64,000 bases of DNA from [Phialemoniopsis] sp. UDSM-2020 (lineage: Eukaryota > Ascomycota > Sordariomycetes > Thyridiales > Thyridiaceae), in NCBI GenBank assembly GCA_018873225.1, contig JAEILZ010000003.1:5265435-5329434 (forward strand). Reading direction: 5' to 3'. Shown here piece after piece: positions 22,770 to 32,207 of this stretch. Below the pieces are notes generated by a model that worked only from the letters and a program-made list of their open reading frames with translations, was not told the DNA's origin and did no database searches. Position 1 is the first letter of the stretch; each line of letters opens with the position of its first letter. The translations under genes and the position numbers were made by a program.

Positions 22770-23684
22770 ATGATAGCAGTCCACCCTCCGCAGACACAGG
22801 TTCTCAAAATGGTGAAAGACTTGTCCAAAGCAGACTTTAGCCACATATACAACCAGGGCGACCCTCGTCAGTTCTACAAGGAACTTCAAGCCCTTAACTA
22901 CCAGATCCCTCAACATGCTCTTCCCTTCCTCCGAGCCACAGTCGAATGGCTATCTCATCATAGAGACAAAAGCCCTCCGAAGATTCTAGATCTTTGTTGT
23001 TCCTATGGTGTCAACGCAGCTCTGTTGCGTTACGAAGTCAGCTTCGCAACCTTGGTCCAGCATTCCAGCTCCGCACCCAATGAGCTTACGTCAGAGGAGC
23101 AGATACAATCTGATAAGCGTTGGTTCCGGGCGTGCTCTCGCCGCCACGATGTCGAGATCGTCGGCTTGGATGTTGCTCCAAATGCTCTGCGATATGCAGT
23201 CAACACAGGACTTCTAGAAAGAGCCTACTCTGAGAATCTCGAAGTTGACGAGATATCCTCCCCACTGCAGAAGGAGGTCAAAGATGTGCGTCTTTTGATA
23301 TGTACTGGGGGCGTTGGCTACATTGGCTGCAACACGTTCTCGCGCATTCTCAGTGCTATCGACGAGCCAAGGACGTTGTGGATAGTTACTTTCGTGTTGC
23401 GCATCTTCTCTTACGATGAGATTGACGCTCTCTTCTTGAAGTTTGGTCTTGCTACCGAGAAGGTGCCTGCCGCAACGTTCCGCCAACGGCGCTTCGTATC
23501 GATGGAGGAGCAGCAGAGCGCCCTGGAAGCTGTCAAGACCAGAGGGCTTAATCCCGTCGGCTTAGAGGCTGACGGTTGGTACTATGCAGAATGCTACATT
23601 TCTCGCCCAAAAGCCGAGGTCCAGGAAATTCCCCTAGTGGAGTTGTTGAAGAGAAATAAGTTGAATTTGCTTTCAAGTATTTAG
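22770..23684 (+). CDS. Predicted SAM-dependent methyltransferase-like protein
   Basis: A single exon of 304 aa from ATG 22770; a second ATG at 22809 (MVKDLSK) is also possible. KILDLCCSYGVNAALL near residues 71-86 reads as motif I of a class I methyltransferase (LDLxxxxG). EIVGLDVAPNALRYAV fits motif II with the acidic residue that contacts ribose. RLLICTGGVGYIG fits motif IV. A 37-residue polar insert between motifs I and II (LVQHSSSAPNELTSEEQIQ region) is unusual. The substrate is unknown. No signal peptide or membrane segment is visible, so it is probably cytosolic. It lies tail-to-tail with the coiled-coil gene, their stops 90 bp apart. I do not recognise a characterised orthologue. Confidence 0.7.
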   Translation: MIAVHPPQTQVLKMVKDLSKADFSHIYNQGDPRQFYKELQALNYQIPQHALPFLRATVEWLSHHRDKSPPKILDLCCSYGVNAALLRYEVSFATLVQHSSSAPNELTSEEQIQSDKRWFRACSRRHDVEIVGLDVAPNALRYAVNTGLLERAYSENLEVDEISSPLQKEVKDVRLLICTGGVGYIGCNTFSRILSAIDEPRTLWIVTFVLRIFSYDEIDALFLKFGLATEKVPAATFRQRRFVSMEEQQSALEAVKTRGLNPVGLEADGWYYAECYISRPKAEVQEIPLVELLKRNKLNLLSSI

Positions 23685-23774
23685 CCTGGATGGGAAGCAT
23701 GCTCAGTGCATCCGAGGCCCGTTTGAAGCATTGGGTATGCAGTCTCAGAGGAATATCATATCGCCCCCACTGGC

Positions 23775-25030
23775 TCATTCTTTACTATAAGATGGTGGCG
23801 GATACTCAGGGGGTGCATCCTCCGAGTTGTCTCGGTTCATCACCTCCAAGAACATCTTCTCTCGAAGATCCCATAATCTGTCTCTCAGGTCCCTCAAAGC
23901 TTGATCCGCAGCGTTTCGCTCCTTCTGAATGGGTGCCAGCCTCTCTTCAGCTTTCTTGATCTCCGCTTGAATGACCTGAGCTGTCATCCGAAGGCTCTTT
24001 TCTGCGCTTGACATCTCAGCACTGAACGCAATGTCGGCCACTATGCCCAGTGGACCGACTCCAGTGTACCTGTCAACTCGACCAACAAAGCCATGCGGGT
24101 CAGCAGTCTCAGGCCGAAGATACCCGCCAACATCCGGGTCAGCTTCCTGAGCCAGGGCAAAGTGATGCTCTGCTTCTGCAGTGTATCTCACGGCAGCTTC
24201 CAACTGCCGTTTCTCACGGAAGTCTTTATTGTCATTGTACCCCCGTCGTTCGGCCCTGGTGCTGGTATTTGCTGATTTCGTGTGGCTGATCGCGGATCCG
24301 ATCGCATTGGTCGATGCGCAGAGGTGACCTATAACGATAGACCTAAAGGCACACTTGGCTTGGAGTTCATCAACCACCTAGTCGAGGGGCAATCAGCATG
24401 GTAGCGCAGAAGTCGTGAGTACCGTACACTTGCCTTCTGCGCAACTCGCATTTCTTCTTCCAGTTCGTCATCTTCCGAATTTTCGGGTGTTTTGCCATCA
24501 AAGATAGCGTTGTATAGCTCTCCCAACTTGTAGTAGGCGCTACCCCGTTCCTCGACAAGTTCTTGGAGAGCCTTCTTTTGCTTGACTCTCTCCTTGATCT
24601 CGTCTTCTAGGCACTGCCAAGGCACGTCTGCCTTTTTATACAGCACCTTTGCGTCGAGATACTCATCTTCGGCCTTGTACACTTCCTCCTGCCATTTGCT
24701 CTTGTTGAACAGCTTCTTCGTGTGACTGCCCTCCAGTTTCTTCCATTCTTCGTATTTCTGATCCTCAATCTTCTTCATTTGCGAACGCGTTTCGCCCAGG
24801 ACTTTTGACTTTTCATACATGGGAATGAACAGTTTTTGGACCGCTGAGAGGTCTGCTGCTGCATGGTCCGAGTCTGCAATGGTTTGCAGGAGGGCAGCCC
24901 GCTGTGAGATGGCAGCAAATATGCGCTCTTCCGTCTTGGTTTCGGCCTTGGCCTTGGGAGCCGACTGCGAGCTGGATGCGAGCTCCGGCTTCGGCTCCGG
25001 CTCAGTGCCTATATCGAGCATTGACTTCAT
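23775..25030 (-). CDS. Coiled-coil protein with C-terminal PPxY motifs, unknown function
   Basis: Two exons, 25030-24428 and 24377-23775, with a 50-bp intron, giving 401 aa. I do not recognise the family. Residues of about 35-200 are highly charged and helical (for example TRSQMKKIEDQKYEEWKKLE and DEIKERVKQKKALQELVEE), typical of a long coiled coil. The middle (about 205-290) is less charged, with AFRSIVIGHLCASTNAIGSA. A second coiled coil follows (MTAQVIQAEIKKAEERL and RDLRDRLWDLREK). The last 13 residues, EDAPPEYPPPSYSKE, hold two overlapping PPxY motifs, PPEY and PPSY. These are standard ligands of WW domains such as those of Rsp5/Nedd4 ubiquitin ligases and their adaptors. There is no signal peptide or membrane segment. 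A scaffold or trafficking adaptor is possible but unproven. Confidence 0.75.
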
Positions 25031-25604
25031 GATGTCGTCTGGCTGTAGTGTGTCTCAATGACAATTGTAGATATTCTGAGGGAATATCGAAGAGGTGCCA
25101 GATGTCAGCCCCTTATGAACTAATCCCCAACATGACAGGAGGGCGGGGCCAGAGCTGAGCTAACCGCCGTTAAGCCACCAAGCCACCTGCCACTTAGCGA
25201 GGCCCTAGACTGCTTCCGCGATAGCTTTGCTCAGCTGAAAGCTTGTGCGGCACGCTCGACGCAAAGATCTCACCTCTGATAGGTTGGCGCAGCTCAGTCA
25301 GAGGCAGCCAGGCGGCCGGGCCGACGTGCCTCGATACAGGAATGAGCTACTGGCTGCCCACGCTTGTCGACTGGGGATATAAGGACGATGGAATTGCAAG
25401 GATACTCTAAAGGCCCTATTGAGGGGATATGGGGCTCCTTGACGCAGAATCCCTTATCATTTGCAATACAACTGCTCCGGGGTGAGATGATGCTTGCTGG
25501 TCACATAAATATCTCCGAATGCCTTAAACATCAAACATCAATACGTGAATTAGTCGTAATCAATAGTCGTGACCAGCCACGCTTCTTCCAAGATCTATAA
25601 TTCA
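25031..25604. other. Intergenic between the coiled-coil and GH47 genes
   Basis: Holds the promoter of the coiled-coil gene and the 3' end of the mannosidase transcript, both on the minus strand. No further feature was seen. Confidence 0.45.
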
Positions 25605-27500
25605 TTAGGGTCGCCGAAGAGGGTGCGCTTCCGTGTTGAGCACATATTCATCCAAGCTCATGACATCCGGCGAGTCAAATATCAAGTAAAAGTACTTCAG
25701 CGTCTCTGCCAACCAGAAGCTTTCCATGCGGTCCGCCTGGGTGGCCTCCGGACGTAGTTGCGTGCAGTCGTCCAGCGCAGCGTGCGCAATGTCAGTCGTT
25801 GTCGCCTTCACTATGTTCTCAAACATGGTCCAGGCCCGGTCCATCAAAGTTGTGTCGCCAGTAAGTCTGTAGAGAATGAAGACACTCTCAATAGCCTCAG
25901 GTCGTAGGATATAGCGCCTGTCTTCGACTTTGGCAATTCCAGGCTTCAGGCGGTTCTCTGAGATGATCTTCTCGGCATCGGGAGCCATATCGTGCGCGTC
26001 AGCGACATCGCGATGCCATGAGGCTTGGTCCCATCCGCAACCTTTGGTTGAAGGACATTTCGTTGTGCGGATTATCTCGGGCATCATGCCGGACGGGCTG
26101 TTTTCGTATGCCCACAAACAACCTTCGACCAGTCGGCGGGCCACTGCCATGTCCCCGGGTAGATCAAAAGCGCGAGCTGCGAGACCGACCATTCCTCCAG
26201 CAAAACACCCAAGATGTTGGGCTTTCGGTTCTGTTTGTAGGAGAGAGAGATGGGTCTTTCCATCGGAGGATACATCACCGGGAAGCAGTATATCCAAATT
26301 GGTCTCTGTGCGTGGTCGATAGAAGATATTCCTTTTCATGGCAGCAACGGCCTTGACGTACATATCTCGGTACTGCTGAGAAGCTCCACCAAGCAGGAGA
26401 AATTGCTGCAGGGCTGTCAGTACAAAGTCCCACAGGCATCAATCGATTCGGAGAACTTGCCTTGGGAAGATACTCGTAGGTCGAATCGGCCATCCCGCCG
26501 ATCGTGAACCCTCCGTAGGCGGTGAAGTCCATCGCATTCGCATCCACAACCACAGGCCAAAGACCTGGTATTTTCGTGCGGTCTTGAGCCTCTGCAATAG
26601 CATCCATGACCCGCTGTACGGCATCGAAATATTTTGGATCTCCAGAAAGCTGGCTGAGGCGGGTGAACTCGAGAGTCAAAGATCCAAGTTCAGCTATCAA
26701 GATATTCTCTGACGCTACAAGCTGGGCGCCAGTCTTTGAATCTTTGAACTTCCACCGAGTGACTGGCATGTGGCTCGGTGTGTCAAAGGCGACATAGAGC
26801 ATGTCACCCAATTCGACGGCTTTACGGAGAAGGCTTGGATATTTGCCCTTAGACAGGTCATAAGCGGCTAAGAAGCCTCCTAGGTAGCGGATGGTGGTTT
26901 CAAAGACATTGATCTCGTCGTTGTTGCTGTCCGAGAAGTCGATCTTCTCAATGGCTTTCACTGCCTGGCCAAAGTCATCGTGTAAGTTCATCAGCCACAG
27001 CGTATCTGGCAAGGTTAGCATAGAGAACAACAACCGAACAAAAAAGGGCATTGCGAGGTCATACCGAGGGCATCTACTAGAGTCGCAGCCCAGCCTCCAA
27101 AGGTGTCCTGTCCACCTCCGGACAACGGCTTGACCTCATCTCTCATCCACGCGTGCTGCTTGTAGCCCTTCCAAGCATGCGTGAAGTTGCCTTTGACTGC
27201 CTCCCGCCGCGCGAGCCGAGTCGCCTTTGCCGCGGGCTGCTCCTTGCCAAACGAGTGTTGAATCCTGGGAATCAATCGTGTAGACGCCGTCGGCAACGCA
27301 GTCATAGACTGTCTATCAATTGGATATTGGAGTGGCAGATCGGACCAGCGAAAATTGCCACCGACAGGAGACGGCGTCCCCCTGAATGACGACGCCAAAG
27401 TTGATCCATCCTGGCCACGGGTACTGTACACAAGCAGTACTACGGTGCCCACTGCCAAGAGGACAGAGATGAGAGGCCCTGGCCTCGGAAGCGTGATCAT
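25605..27500 (-). CDS. GH47 alpha-1,2-mannosidase, class I, membrane-anchored
   Basis: Three exons: 27500-27065, 27005-26461 and 26405-25605, giving 593 aa. A signal anchor at about residues 10-26 (LISVLLAVGTVVLLVYS) with a short cytoplasmic tail marks it as a type II protein of the ER or Golgi. GH47 signatures are complete: DEVKPLSGGGQDTFGGW, DALDTLW, FETTIRYLGG, GGMADSTYEYLPKQF, HLGCFAGGM, LRPEAIESVF and, at the end, TEAHP, whose Thr (about residue 585) binds the catalytic calcium. Class I mannosidases trim alpha-1,2-mannose from N-glycans during maturation or ER-associated degradation. Intron 2 is a GC-AG intron (AAG/GCAAGT donor); its phase restores EYLPKQFLLLGG. It diverges from a GT90 gene. 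Confidence 0.93.
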
Positions 27501-28602
27501 CTCCGACAGCGCACCGACGAAATTTCAGCGATCAGAACGCTTGTGTTTCGGGTAGCACCGAGGTGCTGGGTTTGCAGGATCTGAGGTCTTGGAGAGTCGC
27601 AAGAGACACATGGACAGATGTGAGGAAAGGATGACAAAACAGGCTTTTGGAGAAGATTCCCCCGCAGTTGGGTCGCGATTAAGATTAGGTGCTACGGGAA
27701 CCAGCATCTTTAGTGGCTTGGCTCGTGCGTGGTGACAGGGTAGGTTGGCTGTGGTTGGGTGCTCCGTCGTCTGCTTACCCGTGTTTCAGCAAGGTTCTGA
27801 TAGCACCACGCCACTTCAGATGGCCGGTACCGCGTTGCGTCAGTACCAGTGAGCGGCTGAAGCAACCAGTGAAGCGCACACTCCAGAGGACCAATATCAT
27901 GAGTTGGACAAGAAGAGATGCCGCTACCTCGCGAGCTTGTATTGATAGGCCAAGAAGAGATCACCCGAATGTTGGAGATGTCGACCAGAAAAGTCTTGGC
28001 TACAGAGGGACCAAGTCAACTTTCTGAACGTGGATGAAGCTTGCTGACATTGTGAAGAGTGATTGTTCCTCGCTAAGCCCTGTGTTCAGCTGGGCCTGCA
28101 TCCAACGGCCTGGCCTCGCATCGTTTCCCCACTCATACTTGTCCAAGTATGGGGATGCGGACGGTAGCCAGCTTCCCAGAGGGTAGGAACGTCAGCAATA
28201 CTCACAAAGCCTTAGTAGTCTCACCTGAAATACGAAGTATCCATTCTCGGATCAGTGTTGCTGACAGTGCTATGGTACTTGTTGGCCCACAATGGTCGCT
28301 TGGCATGTAGACAAAAGTGATGTTTTGAGTTAGTCTGTTCGGAGTTCGGGTCCTTCGATTTGACGATGCTTCAGTGTGGTTTAGGCAACAGAATTAATTT
28401 ATCCGATGCTCTGTCTCAGCTGACTGTTGCTGCCATACAAACTCCGTATTGCGGCCCACTGCAGTGGCTGATGCCATTGCGGTGCAGAGCTGCACCGTAA
28501 CAAAGTGATTGTCCCGAGGTGAAAGCTTTTCAATTTTCTACGGTCTTGTCAAGTCCATCTTAGAACCATCGGGCGAAAGAGTTCTGTTTTCATGGGCTCG
28601 AA
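27501..28602. other. Shared divergent promoter of GH47 and GT90 genes
   Basis: 1.1 kb between two divergent glycan-enzyme genes. No supported frame of its own. Confidence 0.5.
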
Positions 28603-30519
28603 ATGCGTCGAATGGAGACGCTTGCGTTGCATTTCTCAACAGTAGTCTTCCACAGTCGACGTTGGAGAACTTTGTTTGTTCTGGTGCTCCTGATTTTCTC
28701 CTTGTTATTCTTTTCCCGCCAAGTGTTACCAGAAAAGAGTCAGTGGAAAGGCAACCTGCCAACCTGGATTGGCGGAAACCCCAAAGCATCTCCACGACCA
28801 AGTTATCGAAACCACCCAATCGATCGACTAATACACGATGCATATCGACACTTCCACGACCTGTTGACAAAGCGATCTTTCACTCTCGAAGAAGCGGCCG
28901 CGAGATACCGGGAACGACGGGGCCGCGACCCTCCACCGGGTTTCGATGTCTGGTTCAGGCATGCGCAGCATGACCAGGCTGTTATTGTCGAAGAGTTCTT
29001 CGATAGAATACATCATGATATCAATCCGTTCTGGGCACTGAGTCCACAGGCACTGCGCCTTCAAGCAAGTGCGCAACCACAAGTCATTCGAATACGCAAT
29101 GGCTCAGCAACCTTCGAGACCGACGACCCCAACCGGCAACCATGGATACAACTCTGGCATAGCCTAGTTCAGGAGGTGTCGCAGCATCTTCCGGATCTAG
29201 CCATGGTGGTCAACGTCATGGACGAGACGCGGATACTGGTTCCATGGGAGAAGATGAGTGAATACGTAGCCAAGGAGCGGCAAGGAAGGCGATTCATCAG
29301 ACCTCAGAATGCAATCTCAACGTATAGCGGATTGCAGAATGAGAAAGATGACAACAAAGACACCTTTGACCCTGGCTGGATCACCAATGACGCGAACAGG
29401 TACTGGGATCATCTACGGCAAGCCTGCCCTCCCGAGAGTCCAGGCAGAAATAAAACAGCGCTGGAGAGCTTCAATGGTCCAGTTGAATATCCCCATGCGT
29501 TAATGCCGTACATGTACAAGGGTTTTGTGCAGAACACCACTCAGGCACGAGATCCCTGCTGGCAGCCCCATTTACGGGAGATGCATGGCACATTCGTGGA
29601 GAGTGTAAGTATGTCCACGTCTCACAACCTTTTCCCCATCTTTGGCGGCTCCAAACTGCCTCAGAACAATGAGCTCCTCATACCAGGGGCCATGTATCTA
29701 TCTGAGCGCGAGTTCTATAACGGAGGCCAAGGTCATGGACCTCGATGGGCAACAAAATACGATGGCTTGATGTGGCGAGGGACAGCCTCCGGTGGCCGGA
29801 ACAAGAGAGACAACTGGTGGCATTTCCACCGGCATAGGTGGGTACAGATGATGAATGGATCGACCGTCACTGCTCTGGAAGTGGGGGACACAAAGCAAGG
29901 GCCGACATTCGCTCTGCCCGCGCAGGGCTCCTACGCAGTCCTGGCAGAGAAAGCAGGGCAACTGGGCCAGTGGCTATCCACATTTTCGGACGTCGCCTTC
30001 ATGAATCTCGAGTGCTTTGCCGATATCAGCAAGAAGGATAGGAAAAAGGGACTGTGTCCGTATACGTCGCCGTATATGGCAGTACGACCGAGCAAGTCAA
30101 TGAAGCAACAGTATCAGTTCAAATATCTGCCCGATGTCGACGGGAACTCCTTCAGCGCACGATGGCGAGCATTCCTCTTGTCTACGAGCCTCCCGCTCAA
30201 AGCCACGATATACACGGAATGGCATGACGACAGGATCATCCCCTGGCTGCATTATGTGCCGTTTGACAACTCGTACATGGACATATACGGAGTCATGGAC
30301 TACTTCCTCGACGGGCGGGACAGAGTAGCGGAGATGATCGCTACGGAGGGAATGGATTGGGCAGCCCAGGTGTATCGGAGGGAGGACATGAAATTGTACG
30401 TTTGGAGACTGCTGTTGGAGTACGCAAGGGTCATGGATGATCGGAGAGATCTGCTTGCGTATGTGGAAGACTTGAAAAAAGGCACATCCACGCAACGACG
30501 TCCCGATCGCGTGAGCTAG
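28603..30519 (+). CDS. GT90 (CAP10-like) glycosyltransferase
   Basis: A single exon of 638 aa. Start candidates are 28603 and, three codons later, 28612 (MRRMETL). A signal anchor at about residues 23-38 (TLFVLVLLIFSLLFFS) follows an arginine-rich tail, giving type II Golgi topology. The catalytic part shows YDGLMWRGTASGGR, YTSPYMAVRPSKSMKQQYQF and DVDGNSFSARWRAFLLSTSL, then TIYTEWHDDRIIPWLHYVPF. This is the glyco_transf_90/CAP10 pattern found in cryptococcal Cap10/Cxt1 and animal POGLUT enzymes. GT90 members move xylose or glucose onto glycans; which sugar cannot be told here. Its secretory location and shared promoter with a GH47 mannosidase suggest a role in protein or wall glycan processing, which is inference. 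Confidence 0.9.
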   Translation: MRRMETLALHFSTVVFHSRRWRTLFVLVLLIFSLLFFSRQVLPEKSQWKGNLPTWIGGNPKASPRPSYRNHPIDRLIHDAYRHFHDLLTKRSFTLEEAAARYRERRGRDPPPGFDVWFRHAQHDQAVIVEEFFDRIHHDINPFWALSPQALRLQASAQPQVIRIRNGSATFETDDPNRQPWIQLWHSLVQEVSQHLPDLAMVVNVMDETRILVPWEKMSEYVAKERQGRRFIRPQNAISTYSGLQNEKDDNKDTFDPGWITNDANRYWDHLRQACPPESPGRNKTALESFNGPVEYPHALMPYMYKGFVQNTTQARDPCWQPHLREMHGTFVESVSMSTSHNLFPIFGGSKLPQNNELLIPGAMYLSEREFYNGGQGHGPRWATKYDGLMWRGTASGGRNKRDNWWHFHRHRWVQMMNGSTVTALEVGDTKQGPTFALPAQGSYAVLAEKAGQLGQWLSTFSDVAFMNLECFADISKKDRKKGLCPYTSPYMAVRPSKSMKQQYQFKYLPDVDGNSFSARWRAFLLSTSLPLKATIYTEWHDDRIIPWLHYVPFDNSYMDIYGVMDYFLDGRDRVAEMIATEGMDWAAQVYRREDMKLYVWRLLLEYARVMDDRRDLLAYVEDLKKGTSTQRRPDRVS

Positions 30520-32207
30520 CAACGAAGAAGCTTTCCTCAGCTGTATCCACTTCCTCTGGATGCAGGATCTTTTTCGAACCCAAGACTCCTGGACCAAATG
30601 GTACCACAGGGGTCGGGAAGCAAGCGTTCATCTCGTTTATCTTGCAGACCATGCAAGAGACAGAAACTCAGCAACATGCAACATGTCGTCCGGGTATAAA
30701 GAAAAGCCCACGCGAGGAGGAAGATTTTTGTTGCAGATAACTTTTCACTCGCTCAAGTCAGGTCACTCGAGTCAAAGGACTCATACATTCCAAGATCCTG
30801 TCCGCGAAGTCCGCGAAAACGATGACTTGGCGAAAACGATGGCTGGGATCCCCCCTGCATTGGGGCAGGTAATAGTCCAATTTGGCGCCAATGCTGTGCC
30901 GTCAAGCTATTGACAGGTCCCGGGAATGTCGTGCCGGGAATACAGCTTTAGTGACTTTAGGTCATGCCTCGACCCGTCGAGAATCATCTCATTAGAGCTG
31001 CTCACCTCAACTCGAGTCAGTCATTCAGCCCTTTTTAATCCACTGTTACCCGCCTATCTGATTTTTCTTCATCCATGCGGGTCAAATTAAGGATCTTATC
31101 AGCGGAGTTGCTCCTTGGCATTGACCCTGAAGTAGACCTGGAAGAAAATTTTGCATTACCTGCTGCATTACGCTCTAGCTGATTCGAGGCACAAGAATCA
31201 CAGACTTACCGACGACGCAGCCGATGGATCTGTCCCCCTTCAAATAGAAAGAGAGCGTGTGCCGCACACCTCTGAGACGTGATGTGGTAACAGCAAACTC
31301 GGGCAGTGCTTCTTTGAGTCAGCTTAAGGGTAATCGCCCACCATGCAGAGGCAGTCAGCCGATCTGGAATCTTGTCGACATTGTGAGGAGGTCTCGATAT
31401 GTCGATGGGCCAACGACGATCACAGCAGACCGTCTTGTCTAGATCACAGCGACGAACACATCTGGGCCCGACACCGGACCGTGAGATGTAGCGGGAGGAC
31501 GCGTACGACATGGCATGAACTCGAAAAGAAGAGCCCTTTTAGCTTAGCTTTCGACGTTAATAGACCAACCAGAAGATCAAGAGACCCCGATGGTTTTTCG
31601 TTTCGGTCGCTTGGCATCCTTGGCTTGTTAAGAAAAACGACACACTTTAATCTGCCGGGCAGGCCCAGTCTTCACGCCAACCCCCCACTGCACTGGGCTG
31701 CATTAGGGACCTCGCCGATGCACAAGAGCACACCGGCGCGTCTTGGCCCTGCTCTTGCACGTCTGGGCGCGCAGGGATCAACCCCCCGGCACGCCTTGTG
31801 AGCCGGACCTGTAGTCCCGATGTGTCGACAGATCCCTGCCGACCGCTGGAGCAGTTGCCGGAGGCGAGAAACGCAAGCGCAATTCCACGTGGAATTTGAT
31901 CTAATCAGCTGTTTTTCCTTGTCTCACCCTGTCTTGCAACAGTGGGTTTGATCTAATCTGATCAAGCCCTTTCTCTGCTGATGGCCAACACTGGCCGCGC
32001 TTGGCGGATTTGGATAGGAAGCTTTACGAAAGGGGATATGATTTTCGTACCCTTGTGCGCGTTTTCTCTCGAGGGTTCAATTTTCTATTTAGAGATGCGT
32101 TTGCGCCTCCTCATCGAGTGATCGACGCTTTTTGTTCTTCATCCTTCCATTGACGCTTTGCGTGCAACAAACCCTTCAAGAATCGTTGCCTACCTTCCAA
32201 GTCCATC
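30520..32207. other. Intergenic, long upstream region of siderophore transporter
   Basis: 1.7 kb with no supported gene; a 152-codon frame at 31343-31801 has no family features. Near 31094 there is a GATA-type CTTATCAG. The last 350 bases carry the palindrome and direct repeats listed separately. Confidence 0.5.
31881..31958. promoter_or_regulatory. E-box palindrome and direct repeat upstream of siderophore transporter
   Basis: 31881-31896 reads AATTCCACGTGGAATT, a perfect 16-bp inverted repeat centred on the E-box CACGTG. The 12-mer TTTGATCTAATC overlaps its end (31895-31906) and recurs at 31947-31958, followed by TGATCA, close to the GATA-type iron repressor site ATCWGATAA. The cluster lies about 250-330 bp before the start codon. 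A binding factor (bHLH, or SreA-type GATA) is inferred only. Confidence 0.4.

Noticed and set aside
28536..28550. 15-mer TTCTACGGTCTTGTC repeated at 51906-51920
   Set aside because: Flanks share nothing, so chance is more likely than a repeat element.
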